Below are positions 1-12,233 of a stretch of 64,000 nucleotides of DNA, piece after piece. The notes beneath the pieces are model-generated. The model was not told where the DNA came from and did no database searches. It worked only from the letters and a program-made list of their open reading frames with translations. Where the stretch lies: the NCBI GenBank assembly GCA_015680685.1, contig MNCI01037953.1, positions 1,523,678 through 1,587,677 on the forward strand, written 5' to 3'. The stretch comes from Gnetum montanum. Taxonomy: Eukaryota > Streptophyta > Gnetopsida > Gnetales > Gnetaceae. Each line of letters begins with the position of its first letter. Positions within the stretch are counted from its first letter, which is position 1. A program made the translations under genes and the position numbers.

Positions 1-1598
1 CATCAATTAGTGTATGCTCTCACTCTTGGCCGAATTTGCATTATATATCAAAAACAACAAATTTGGTTGATGGAAATTTATTTTTTTCAGAAAATCCATC
101 TTTAGGAAAAATAAGGTATAGAACTCTTGTTCTTTGTCCAAAAGGCATGAAAATTTGGGTTTTAAAATCTTGTTCTTCGTCCAGAAGTCGTGACATTTTT
201 TACTCAAAGAACTTTTTACTTGTAAACAAATAAGATTTTCTCGCAACATATTCCCAATAAAGCATTGAACTTATCTTTTTAAACTAAATTTATATAAACT
301 AGTTTGGCAGTTTTAAGTTTTGTGCCATATTCTAATTATTTGAAAGAATAAACATATAGTATATAACTCTCTAGTCATATAGTTTTTTAATTATTCATAT
401 TAAAAGTTTAAACTATAGTTTTGCATTCTCTCTTAACATTGTAGGCTTGTAACTTATGTTGGATCAATTTGACTGATCATTATCTCAAAAATGATTTCAT
501 ATATTAGCATGAGTTAATTGGATCAAACCCATGTATTCTAAATGATACTATTAATAAAGTGTCATATTTAAAGACATCATTTAAAGTGATGGCATCATGT
601 TCTTTTCTTAAGTTGAAAATGATCACATTTGAGGTTGGGTGTAGGTAGTGAAGAAATTAAGTTTCAGTATTTCTAAAGTTCTTTTTTTTTTCTGAATTTG
701 ATTATAAAAAAGTCATATATCTTAGTGGAAAGATTATTGTTATTTTTATAGTTGATTAGTGATAGTTGTTTAACCACAAAATTTACCTGCATTCTCACTC
801 CTAGATTGTGTCCATGAATAAAATGTTATAGTTTATATGGTTTATTAGAGGAGATACAATTTTATTTTGTCTATTTTCATTTGTCAAATTGTTAAGATGT
901 GCTAAAGAATACTTGCAAGTCTTGGAATATTTGTTAATAATTTTATTTTTATTGCAACATAGCTTCAGTTGGCTATTTGTCTATAACCATTTTTCTTCAT
1001 AGCAGTTGCTATTGTCGAAGTTCTATATAATTATGAATGTGGTAAAAGTTACAAGGAATAGCAAAAGGGATCTTCCATATGAGTACATGTATATTTGGAA
1101 TTGTAGTTATTTCAAAATTCTAGTAATTCACTTGCTAATGAATTTTGTTAGTTTTATGTTATTCTAAATTTCATTTAATTTCTGAAATTGTAGCTATTGC
1201 CTCAATTTATGAATGTATGTTGAAAGTATTTTGGAGTTGCCAGAAATGTCTATTCTTTCTAAGAAATTAAAGAGAATTGGAATTTATAATTGGATGGCAA
1301 TGAAATGTTTTTTTAATAAAGATTTTTATAATTTTTATGAATAGTTGAATGATGGTGTGTGTCAGTTGGAGTAAATACTTTGCAAGCACTTGTACAAGGT
1401 CAAAATTTTACCTTGAATGCAAATGATATTGCAAATATCATACAAGTTTTATGCAGCAATGAGGTAGCTACCAAGGAATGAAGGCGGAAGAAAAGTGAAA
1501 ATCACCTAATTTAGTATGCTCAAAAATTTGATAAGAAAGAGAGCAACCCAAATTACTATCCAGACTTACTATTGCTCTCCAAGTTTATGTAGTGGGAT
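1..1598. other. AT-rich stretch without a recognisable gene
   Basis: The sequence is AT-rich with long T and A runs and stop codons in all frames. The only open frames are under about 80 codons, overlap each other on opposite strands near the left edge, and show no recognisable motif. No LTR end, PBS, tRNA-like box or tandem repeat was seen. Confidence 0.6.
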
Positions 1599-2330
1599 TT
1601 GTTTTTGATAAAAGAAATTGAAGCAAAGATACCTAATAATGAAATTTTACTCATATGGGCATTGGATAATAATGAAGGTCTTCCTTTTAATATCCCAATG
1701 ACCATACTGCCCCAGATGAGGAGGCATGCAAGGGCATTGCAACTATATAATATTAGAAAGTCTCTTGGTTTTCCAATTATTAGTAGTAAATTATTACAGA
1801 AAAAGAATATATAGGTTATCCAAATTCAACTTTAGGATATAGCAAAGATGGATCCATAAAGCATTTTCAAGAATGCATCATTATCTAAGAGACCTGAGAT
1901 CTCATCTGCTTTCAAAGAAAATGATAAACCATCTTTGCAAGATGTGTTCCATCATGACAATTTTTTCAAAGTAATTGAAAACAAGTTAGAAAATGTAATC
2001 AAGACATTATGTAAGTATTTTGAAAGCAATGCAACACTTTCGAATGCTGTGGAGAAGCTGAAATTTGAAAAGTTCCACTTACTAGAAGAAAACAATCAAC
2101 TAAAGGCTCAAATAGAGAATTTTGTAACTCATTAAAATAGTTGCATGAAGAAGCTTATTGTTTAGAATGAGAAAATGGGTGATGAAATTATAGCACTAAA
2201 TATTGAAATTGACTTGCTAAGAAATGCATTGGTAGTTAAGAATGATGCTTCCAAAAACATTCATCCTAACAAAAGTAATGTTCTAGAAGACCTTAATGAT
2301 GGTTTGATGTTGTATACTTTCTATATTTTC
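1599..2330 (+). pseudogene. coding relic with coiled-coil segment upstream of the Ulp1-like relic
   Basis: Three short open segments lie in a row on the plus strand: 1599-1814 (71 codons), 1935-2135 (66 codons) and 2175-2402 (75 codons). The middle one is rich in Leu, Glu, Lys and Asn with heptad-like spacing (for example KLKFEKFHLLEENNQLKAQI), which looks like a coiled coil, and the third continues the same character before turning into T-rich sequence. Single stops and frame changes interrupt them. They lie in the same orientation and about 450 bp upstream of the Ulp1/C48 protease relic, so they may be the N-terminal part of that gene or transposon protein. This link is inference; the segments have no diagnostic motif of their own. 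Confidence 0.4.
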
Positions 2331-2780
2331 TTTCTATCTTTCTTTGTTTTCAAGATTCTCTTTAATGTCATTACTGTAAATGTCTTTAACAAATTTGCAT
2401 GAAATGCCAACACCTAAAATACCCAGAAGACTATTTGTTTTCATTAAACATAACAAAGAATAAGTGATCCATGAGAAGAAGTATTTGAATGAATAAACAT
2501 GTAAGTGAAGTTGATGTTGCTGTTGCATATGTTTTGTTTAGAAATTGAAATTTTTATTTGTTCCTCACCCTATTTTCTTATTATATGTATGAAACTATCA
2601 TGGTTATATGTAGTCTGACTTCATTATCAAATTTTACCATTTGTAGTTGATCAATGTGGAATAGCTGATAGACTAATGTCTTTACTTAGCTTCAACATGA
2701 TTGATAATAAATAGCTTGTGAGGACATCCTGTGCCTCATATGTCACTATAGGATTTTCTTTCAAGAGTTTATATCAAGAT

Positions 2781-3536
2781 GGGTGGAAAGAATGGCGTGA
2801 TGATGACATCATAGATGTTTACATCATGCACTTGAAGCAAATTTAGAAGCCAATCTATGTCTTTCAAGAATATTAGAATCTAAAGTATTTCATCTTTAAT
2901 AGTATATTTTAATGTTATGTGAAGTCCTTCAAAAGCAAGATGCAAGTAGCTCAGAAGAACCAGTTGAGACATAAATCAAAGAACAACAGCAAAAGACATT
3001 TTGTAAATCTTGACAGTGGGGCATTGATTGAAGAAGAATTTGATGATTTCATTGTACAAGTAGATTTTATGAAAGAGATGAAAGATAAAACTTGTTAGGA
3101 TGAGTTTTTGCAATCTAGACACTCATTATTTTGTCATTCCTTGAACATTGGTGGACATTGGATTCTTGTTGTTGTAGACATCCCAACAAACAAAATATTG
3201 GTGTATGATTCCTTACCTTCTTCACAACATATTGCTACTGTCAGAAAATTGATGTTAAATTTTATTGACTATTTACTTGAAGGTGATTATATATACCCTC
3301 AAAGCATAATGAAACTTAAGAAAAAGAGAAAGAAGGTATCTACAAAATGAAATGTAATTGATGTTGAAGGTATTCCCAGACAAGAAAATGGATATGACTG
3401 TGGCATGTACACATTAATGTATATGCATCACTTGGTATTAAGCAAAGACTTGAATTTCACTTTTGATTCTATTTTAATGTATCAACAAAATATGATACAT
3501 GAAATCTTAAGTTCTCCAACAATTGATCAAGTTTGA
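2781..3536 (+). pseudogene. Ulp1/SENP-type (peptidase C48) cysteine protease domain relic
   Basis: Ulp1-family proteases cleave SUMO or related modifiers with a His-Asp-Gln-Cys active site. All four positions can be read here: His in GGHWILVVVD (3156-3158), Asp in LVYDSL (3207-3209), Gln in RQENGYDCG (3381-3383) and the nucleophilic Cys in YDCGMY (3399-3401). An upstream piece at 2781-2846 reads GWKEWRDDDIIDVYIMHL, matching the family's W-x-D-x-x-I/V-x-x-Y entry motif. The main frame runs 3108-3536 with one internal stop (TGA at 3348-3350) between the Asp and Gln/Cys blocks; a stop also separates the 2781 piece, or an intron lies there. Plant Ulp1 domains occur both in host genes and in Mutator- and CACTA-like transposons; no terminal repeats were seen here, so the source is open. 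It is probably dead, although the catalytic residues survive. Confidence 0.75.
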
Positions 3537-3539
3537 AAA

Positions 3540-6500
3540 AAAAAGTGTCTGCAAAATATGCTAAATGAGAACTGCAATGAACATGGTTCATTTGTATATT
3601 CTAATATAACTAAAATTGATAACAGACATGATGCATGAGACTATTGGCACATTTTGGCCACATTATGGAGTAGGAATACAAAAAGTATCAAAAAAAATTT
3701 TAAAAGAAAATGGGTGTGAAGATATACACTTGAAGATTATTATTAATCTTACCTGTTTCAACTTTAGGTAGCTATTTTGTTTAGTGATGCTATTTATTCA
3801 TATTCTCCTTACCTAAGGTTCAATTTATTGTCTAACATAAACCCATTGCAAAACCATTATATTTGCATGGATACATTTAATTCAAATATATATTTTTTCA
3901 ATGAGGATGAATAGTTTGAATATTAGCGATTTTATAATTCCTGGTCCAAGGAAAGAAAAAACATCATAGGGGTACTACCGAAATAGCATTACGATTCCTA
4001 AAAAAATTTAAAAAAAATATAATAATAGTTAAGCAAAGGTTTTAGCTCAACATCGTCACTCACTGCCACTCACTACCATTAACACTCACGGCATCACCGA
4101 TACTACGTTTCGTGTGGCCTCCACAATGTTAACGGGTCAGATCATTATGATGATGTCACAAGAATAAGAATTAAGGCCCTCACAACCCTATTCCTTGGTT
4201 CTCAATTCTCTGTTCTACAAAGATTTCCTCTTCTACTGCAAGTGTACCTCTAGTGTTCAAAAAATTACCTACCAAGAAAGGAATATACATAGAGAAATAA
4301 AAGTGAACCCAAACTTTGCATTTTGTTTGAGTTTTGATAGTTCTAGGACATTGTTTGAGCATTTTTCAAGACTCTACAGTTCCTTTGTTTCAGTTTTATT
4401 TCTTAGAGGTAAAATACAGAAGAGTAGAGTTAACTTGATGCATGCGAGAGCTTTTGCCTACCTCGCTGTTTAAAAAAAAAAAACAAATGAAAAAAGTACG
4501 AACAATGGGTGTCCTTGGAAAACTATTCAATAGACCTATTATTAAACAAGCAAAAACAAGAATCATTTCCAATGGCAGTATTGCCAATTGTCGCTCCACT
4601 AGCAAGTAGAATTGTAAGAAGACGTGGGAGCTCCATTGTTGCCTTAGCTACCAGTTCTTATGTTTGTTCTGCCACTGCCATTATGTCCACCATTGTTCTT
4701 GCAAAGGCCATTGCTATCTCCATCTCAATGCTATCTAGTTTCAGAATGTCATCAAAAATTGGCTTTGATTATGATTTAGTTGTAATGACATCAGTCATGG
4801 TAGTTGCAGGTAGAAAGGATGATGTATGGCAAGAGGTATCAAATCCTACGTGTGCTAGGATTTGGATCACTTAATCCCGCATTGCTACAAGGTAAATTTT
4901 TAAAGCTATCATTGGTGATGCTTGCATCATTTCTATTAACATGTCCAGCAATGACCTTAGTAAAGCTTATTAACGAGACATTGAAATTGTGAGTTACTGC
5001 AAACTACGAGTTCATTGCCTAAACTAATGATGGTTATTATCATATGTTATCTTCTTTGATTAACCAATCATATGTTTACTTGGTTCCACTTAAATAAAAA
5101 CTCAATTTAAAATGAAGAAAAATTTATGGGATATTTGCACAACTTGCTATACGAGGAAGACATTTGGCTATAACTCCTTTTACTTCTATGAAAATTGTAA
5201 CATCCTATGATAACTTTTATGATATTTATTACCAAGGAAGCATTTGGTAACTATAGTTTAAACCTCTCATAATTCTCATGGAAGTTATAACTTCTAGGGT
5301 GGTTATAGATTTATATGCCTAAGATATTTGTAAGACCCATAACTTCTCATGATTATTGTAACTACCTTAAGGTTACTATAAAAGAACCTTCAAAGGTAAC
5401 TTAAAAAGGGAAGAAAGATTGAGGAAAGACATTTGAAGAATTCTTGTGAGATGGCTTGCTAAAGACATTAATTCAGCTACTTTGTTTTAATCCTGTGAGT
5501 TCATTTCTTCCCATTCTGTTTTAGTTGCTTAGCTAAGAGTTTAGATAGTATCCTTCTTGACATTTAATTTTGGGATTTATCCTAGGTTGCTTTTATACCT
5601 CTATTTTTGCTCAATATTAAACTCCTATTGAGATTTTCCATAGAAGAGCTCATGTTTTTAGAAGCCTCAAGAGTAATTTAATAGTAGTATCTTAACAAAA
5701 TTACCTATTTTAAGCATAGAGGATCTAGGAGAATCTTTGGTATTTTGATGGGATTGAAATAACTTCTGAATTTTTAAAGTTTATTATCTTAATATTTCAA
5801 TCAAGAAATTATCAAATTTTTGAAAGCTCTATTGAATGCAATCTTTGACAACTATTAACTAGCCAAAATATAGACTCGTACATTGTAGTTTACATAGCAA
5901 TTTTTGGTAATATAATAAGATTATCTTTATGAAATTACTTGTTAAGCTCAGAAGGTTTGGACAATTCATAATTGTTAAATCATTAATAGCTTTATTACAA
6001 AGTGTTTTCTCATGTTAATTTAGCTTGCTTAAATATTTGAGATTTCATGAAATTCTACTTTTTTTTCTTTTTCTTTCTAAGTCCATTAAATCTTGCTCTA
6101 TTTCTAGTTTTCTTCTAGAACTTTCTATCTAGGGGAAATTATGAATAGATTGGTAGAATTGTGCTCAAATGTTCTTGTATAATTTTATTTGTTACAAGTA
6201 GGTATTATAAGGACCATATAGACTAAGTGATTGGACAAAATAGGAATCTCCAACAACTCAGTGTTTGACAAAGTTGGCCAAATCTCCTTTATGATAATCA
6301 ATTATAGTTTTATACATAACCCAACCATTTCAATATTCACAACAACAAACACATACATCTAGTATATTTTATAACTACTCAGTTTATTTGGAGGTATCTA
6401 GGCCTTGGTGTTGCTAAAGACTAGCAAGCACCTAAACCTTGTCTAAAGAACACCTTTAATCCAATGACTTCCCAAGGTCACAAGATCGTGAGGCACACCA

Positions 6501-7079
6501 CATTGCCGATCGCATTCCAAATAGTCACCAACAAAGACATTCAACCATTTTGATGCTATTAGATTGTAATGCATCTCTTTTGTATTTTGTAAATGAATCT
6601 ATGATGCATTTTAATTGTAATGAGTTTCTTTTGCAATTCTGGAAAGGATTCTATAATATATTGTTGATAACATTTTTTACGTTTGTGGCATGTTTGATAT
6701 TCTATATACATCCAATTATTACTTGACCATCCTTGTTACATCTATAATTCGTATATCTGGCTCATAGTTCTCACTTTTTGAGGGGAAAAATTTTGATTAT
6801 TTTCTCTAATAACTATTTTGCCTTAATACAAGAAAGATGGTAACTATTTAATTTGAACACATATTAGAACACCTTTTTGTAGTATCACCATAATACAAAT
6901 ACTCCATATTGATTTTTCAAAGTATTAATTGTAAGTTTCTATACCACATAAGTTGCAATAATATATTTTATCTTTACATCACTTTTTGGAAACACTAAAT
7001 TTTTCTAATAATGCAATGCCATGTTAGTCGCATCTTACTTGCAACTATACACTATGGTATACTGTGAATTGTATTTACT
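3540..7079. other. intergenic AT-rich region, no supported gene
   Basis: The longest open frame is 4509-4874 (+, 121 codons), rich in Ala, Ser, Ile and Val and without a recognisable motif; smaller frames overlap it on both strands. Codon texture and the lack of any conserved block suggest chance or a very old relic. From 4880 to 7080 the sequence is AT-rich with only short homopolymer runs. No LTR ends, PBS or tRNA-like boxes were found. Confidence 0.5.
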
Positions 7080-7475
7080 CATAGTATGGTAGTGTGATAA
7101 CATGCATCTTGCATGTCATCACAGTTCAAAATGAGGCTGCGATATGCATGTACATGCAACCTTCACAGTGATGCTATGCTAACATGTAAATCATGGTACA
7201 TCACACTATTTTCAAGAATGCGATGTCCTACAAGCCACATGTCATCGCACTCAAGGTTGTGAAGGCTTGCGAGACTCACTATCCTAGTAGACCTACATGC
7301 ATAGTGACTTCTAGTTTGATCATAGTGTTAATTGGCCTTATGTTATTAGACTATAACAAACTAGCAAGTCATAGTCTATTCACACTATGATTTTTATCCT
7401 TCTTTTTCAAATTGTGACCGTCATGCAATTCATAGTTTAATTGTATTGTTTTCTTTTCCTCTATGTTTCAAATTA
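7080..7475. repeat. degenerate satellite-like repeat, left copy
   Basis: This stretch contains repeated variants of a GC-richer motif around CATGTCATCGCA and TGCGAGAC. Its second half (about 7190-7475) matches 19495-19800 on the other side of element A: both contain GTGTTAATTGGCCTT followed by a run about ACAACAAACT, then ATGCAATTC and a T-rich tract ending near TTTCAAATTA. Related motifs appear again at 37640-38030 and 41760-41960. The copy ends abruptly at the truncated 3' LTR of element A. Confidence 0.6.
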
Positions 7476-8244
7476 TGTGCGATCTGGTCGAATTCTGTGG
7501 ACCTATAGTTATCTTATGCAATAGCTCTTCTTGGAAGAAAAATGGGCATTGAGAACATTTGTTGTCTTCCCAACTACACTTGTTAGGTTCAAGGGTATGG
7601 TTTAAGTGTAATTGAGGTATATGATTTTTCTTATTTTATATTTTATAGATTTGGTCACCTACAACAAGAATGAAGAATAAAGTAATTTAAAATCCAATTG
7701 TTATTGCCTATCTAACCTAACACAAGTAACTATCCCACTTTTTTGAACACATATAGTGCTATTGGGCTACCAAATGTTAAGCATTGTTGGGTTACCAAGT
7801 ACTATATAAATGCTCGAAGTGGTCATGCTCGTGTTCATTAACTAAAAATAAATTGCTTAACAAATGCATTCAAGTAAAAAGCAAGAAAGTAAAATGCATT
7901 AAAGAAAATATTAATCTATTCTTAGTGTTGTAAGGATTATCAAAAGAGTTCATTTTATTCCAATCACACTACTACGCTTAGGTACATCAGTGCTCGAACA
8001 AAGAATTGTACATACTTAGACTCCTTCTACAGGCACTCAGAAAATGTTCTAACTTTGAGGAAAAGAAACGGCAGGAGCTTCGCTACTCTAACTAAGAATG
8101 ACCAAAAACTAACTTGAAAACTGAAGCCTAGGCACAGTATTTATAGACTTAGGGTATACACCCTGATGTTGTGTATGCAACATTGCATCTAAACCCCAAT
8201 GTCACGTACCTAACATCGGAGCTCACATAAAATGTGACTCATCA
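7476..8244 (-). repeat. 3' LTR of element A (outer end truncated)
   Basis: It aligns with 17232-18027 from GTGCGATCTGGTC (GTGCAATCTGGTC in the other copy) to the common end CTCATCA. The first ~60 bp of the family LTR (TGATGAGC... through the block TATGAATCACT), present at 17172, are missing; the sequence before the break belongs to the 7080-7475 repeat. A TATTTATAG block near 8139 marks the minus-strand TATA box. Confidence 0.88.
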
Positions 8245-9429
8245 TACTACCACAACTAAATGAAAACTCATCCTCAAGTGTAAAAAAGGATAAACAAGTT
8301 TGTTACAACATAACATATTGGATAGGTATGGGATTATTAACTGACATTATAAATTGACTCAGATGAAACAGATAGACTCTAAGTGCCCAAGTGTATGGAA
8401 TTACAATATTTACAACATTGGATGTTCATGATAAGAGAAGTGAACACCCTAGAGAACATTGACATCCAACACCTCTTAGTAGTAGAAGAATAAGAGAGAG
8501 AGAGAGAAGAGATCCAACGATCATGAATAATCCTCATCATGTGGTACTGCTACATCATCCTTGGTAAAGATAGTCCCGCTTCTAGACCATGCTTCCCACT
8601 ACAATCACAACAAAATCATGAATTAGTATGCAATGTGTAACACAAAGTGGTGAAATGCCTTGTCTCATCAGTGGTTACACTTGGATAAGTTATGATTGTG
8701 GTAGATTGGTTTCTTTAGTAGTATTAGCAGGAAGGCTGAAAAATAGGGTAAATTAGATAAGTAGTCCATTAAATTTGAAAAAATTTAACACAAGGAAATA
8801 TTTGAAGAGGGTATAAGAAATCACAACAATGAAAAGAAGAATTCACTGAAAACTATTGTGAAGACGTGTACAATTGGATGCCATTGATGGGGTAAACAAA
8901 AGAGAATTTAATTGTAAGAGTGTCTAAGGATAAAGAACTGAACTAACCCAACCAAAAGATATGCAAGTGGGTCCTCCCCAAAGTAGGAACAAGCCTTTTA
9001 TGCCCTTGCATAACTTCAAACCAAAGAGTCCGTGGGCTTTGTGGATGATTAATGGTTATAGAAGGTTAAGTAAAAAAACTCGAAAGAAACTAACTAAGAA
9101 TTCCAACACATCAAACCAAGACATTGAACCAAAACATGAAACAGGTAGTGAGGTGAGACATGAAAAGCATAAATGGATGAGAGAGTGTGTGGAATGGAGT
9201 TCCTAATTATGGTCACATGAAGTCCCTTGTGGATTTTGTGGTTAAATGACTTGATAGGATCCATCCTTAGTCCAAACCAAAATCAACCACATTCAGTGAC
9301 TTTTCATTAACATTCTAAGACTAATCCATCCCCTAAGACACAAGAGTGCTCTTATAGAACAACCATTGTTCCAAATTAGAGAAGAAGTAGGAAGTGAGGA
9401 AGGGCCTTAGAGGAGACTAGTCTCATAGT

Positions 9430-9790
9430 CAGTGCTTGTAGCCCATTTACTCTATCTAAGGGGTGTGCTTTGAATTCCCATTGTTTTTTCTTTTTTCTTT
9501 TTTGAAATGGAAACCACACCATGCAAAGAGACATACATTTCTTTTTTCTAAGGGATGTGCTTTGACTCCTCATCTTTTTTTTTTCTTTTTTCTTTTTTTC
9601 CTCTTTTCTTGATGAGAACCACACCATGCGAGGACATATACATTTATTTTGTCCAAGGGGTGTGATTTGAATTCTCATCATTTTTTTTTCTTAATAAGAA
9701 CCACACCATGCAAGGACATATGCATTTATTTTTTCCAAGGGGTGTGCTTTGAATTCTCATCATTTTTATTTTCTAATGAGAACTAGGCCA
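9430..9790. repeat. four tandem imperfect ~100-bp units inside element A
   Basis: Four successive units each contain GGGTGTGCTTTGAATTC or a variant, a long T-rich tract, and AACCACACCATGCAAGGAC or a variant. The corresponding site in element B (about 27355-27460) has one unit only, so the expansion happened in A's lineage. The minus-strand open frame 9376-9681 is a reading of these repeats rich in Lys and is not considered a gene. Confidence 0.8.
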
Positions 9791-9791
9791 T

Positions 9792-10720
9792 GCAAGGACT
9801 TATTCAACTTCCTTTTATTAGTGGACATGGAATGGTAAGAAATTCATGAAAATACACATGCACCCAGGCAAATAGAAAAGCACAAAGAATACCGAATCCT
9901 CTTGAAGCCACATCTTCTTCAAACCTTTGAATCCTTCTCAATCCCACAGACTACCAAAGTCACAAATTTATTAGAGTTTTATTGATGAAAAAGGGACTAC
10001 ATATTTCCAAAATAAGGAAAACCATAGAGTTTGTGGATGGGTGAATGTTGTGGACTCACTACTTGTTACATGAAAAGAAACCATGTCCTAATTATCCATA
10101 ACGAAATTCAAAGCTAGAAATCAAACACTACCAAAGTCACATCTTCTTCAAACCTTTGAAACCTTCTCAATCTGAGAGACTACCAAAGTCACAAATTTAT
10201 TAGAGTTTTATTAATGAAAAGGGGACTACATGTTTCCAAAATAAGGAAAACCATAGAGTTTGTGGATGGGTGAATGTTGTGGACTCACTACCTGTTACAT
10301 GAAAAGAAGCCATGTCCTAATTGTCCGTAATGAAATTCAAAGCTAGAAATCATAGAGTTTGTGGATGGGTGCAAGGACTTATTCAACTTCCTTTTATTAG
10401 TGGACATGGAATGGTAAGAAATTCATGAAAATACACATGCACCCAGGCAAATAGAAAATCATAAAGAATACTGAATCCCCTTGAAGCCACATCTTCTTCA
10501 AACCTTTGAATCCTTCTCAATCCCAGAGACTACCAAAGTCACACATTTATTAGAGTTTTATTAATGAAAAAGGGACTACATGTTTCCAAAATAAGGAAAA
10601 CCATAGAGTTTGTGGATGGGTGAATGTTGTGGACTCACTGCCTGTTACATGAAAAGAAACCATGTCCTAATTATCCGTAACGAAATTCAAACCTAGAAAC
10701 CAGACACCAACAACCAAATA
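9792..10720. repeat. large tandem triplication inside element A
   Basis: Three copies of one segment lie head to tail: copy 1 from 9792, copy 2 from about 10138 (lacking the first ~120 bp) and copy 3 from 10371. Copies 1 and 3 are offset by 579 bp and share, for example, GCAAGGACTTATTCAACTTC and CCATAGAGTTTGTGGATGGG. A short extra piece of the GAGTTTGTGGATGGG block (about 10350-10370) sits at the copy 2/3 junction. Element B has a single copy (about 27450-27790). The copies are far more alike than the two LTRs, so the triplication is younger than the insertion. Confidence 0.88.
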
Positions 10721-10721
10721 A

Positions 10722-11032
10722 CAAAAATAGTACATACCACCATCAAGTAATGCATTACCATTGTACATGGCACTTATTAACAAAAAGATGGAAAATAACA
10801 CCAAATAAACAAAAATATAAAAGAGAGTGTAAAATGTTCAAGAAATATCGAATGTACTAATGATGGTGTAAAAGAAAAATTAGAAAATATTAATAATATA
10901 AAAACAAAAAGATGTAAAATAAAAAATGTTTAAAATAAAAAGTTATAAAAAAAAGTTGAAAAATTTAGGAGCCGCTTTGTATGATTAGCATGAGTGGCCA
11001 TCTCCCCCACGACTAAGTTGAAAAGAGAAGAT
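10722..11032. other. A-rich spacer between the duplications and integrase of element A
   Basis: An A-rich stretch with no open frame; the last ~60 bp (CATGATTAGCATG-like block and GAGTGGCCATCTCCCCC) is also found in element B just before its integrase, so it is the conserved stretch just downstream of pol. Confidence 0.6.
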
Positions 11033-12233
11033 TCAAAATATGGAGTGTGGTTGTCTATCGAATGAGGTGCTTGTTGTGTTAGCTAGCATATGTTCATGGA
11101 AAGGTTTAATTTGTTGGATGTTGACTAGCTGTTTTTTGTTTGGGCTCTCAAGTTTATAGATCATCATGGCCCTTGAAAGAAAAGTCTCATAAATAATATA
11201 AGGTCCTTCCCACAACATTTGAAACTTAGTTCGTTGAGGTACGTGTGTGGGGTTCCTGGTAAAGAACCTTCTCTCCCAGTTGAAATTTAACTTTTCTAAT
11301 TTTTAGGTCATGAAACTTTTTGTTATAGGCCTTCTGAAAGTCATTAGATGATAGGGCCACTAATCGATTCTTGTCTAGTAGGTTGAGATTCATCAGTAAT
11401 TCTTTTTGGGGTAGACTCAAGTCCCTCAAGGTTTCAAGCTATTGAAAGTGTATGGAGTTCAAATTGAATAGGAAGTATTGGTAGTTTTTTGTACACAAGC
11501 TCAAGGGAGAGTAGATTATAGGAAGTTTCCAAGTTGAGCAATAGGCCCAAAGGGCATCATTTAGATTTGTGCTCCAATCCTTCCTATACTTGCTAATAGT
11601 TCTTGTTAGTATCCTTGTGATTTCCCTATATGTAACCTCAGCTTGACCATTAGCTTAGGGATGGTAAGGTGTTATGAGTTTATGTTCAACCCTCAAGTGT
11701 TGCATGAGCTTCCAAAAATTAGTGCCTATAAAATGAGTTTCATTATTAGAAATTAATGCATGTGGCACACCAAACCAATTTACAACATTTTTTTGTACAA
11801 ACCGAGCAGTAGTAGAGGATGTATAGTTAATGAAAGTTGCTGCTTCTGCCCATTTTGTACAATAGTCAATAGTGACTTTGATGTATGCCTTTCCATTTCA
11901 CATGGGCATGATGGAACCCATGAAGTGAATACCCCAAATATCTAATGGTTATAGTGGTTGAACCCATTGTTGAGGTCCCTCCATTTGAGTAGTCATTCCA
12001 CCATCTTGTTAGCATCATTCACAAGAGTGGACATAATGGTGAGCATTCCTAAAGAGTGTTGGCCAATAGTACCTTACCATCAGGATTTTAATGATCATGC
12101 ATCTCCTAACATAGTGCCCTCCACAAGGACCTTCATGAGCATCTTGGAGAACATGCAGTTGATCAACATTAGGGACACACCAACAAACTAAGCCATTGGC
12201 ACACACCTTGTAAAGGTGTCCATTGACCTCCAT
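11033..12233 (-). pseudogene. integrase relic, element A
   Basis: Read on the minus strand, the N-terminal zinc-binding domain is at 12015-12233 (H-x6-GGH spacing in HEGPCGGHY, then a Cys pair about 30 residues later). The catalytic core spans about 11500-11950 and a C-terminal GPY/F-type module is at 11033-11218 (WEGPYIIY). Two of the DDE residues are altered: the first Asp reads His (GIHFMG, codon 11925-11927) and the second reads Asn (LISNNETHF, 11745-11747). The acid in the third block (ANGQAEV) is kept. Stops split the frame into at least four pieces. The GPY/F end without an obvious chromodomain fits a non-chromovirus gypsy lineage; the protein is clearly inactive. Confidence 0.88.

Noticed and set aside
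4509-4874. 121-codon plus-strand frame
   Set aside because: No motif, biased Ala/Ser/Ile content, competing frames on the other strand; not enough to call a gene.
9376-9681. 101-codon Lys-rich minus-strand frame
   Set aside because: It reads through the T-rich tandem repeats of element A; the residues reflect the repeat and not a protein.
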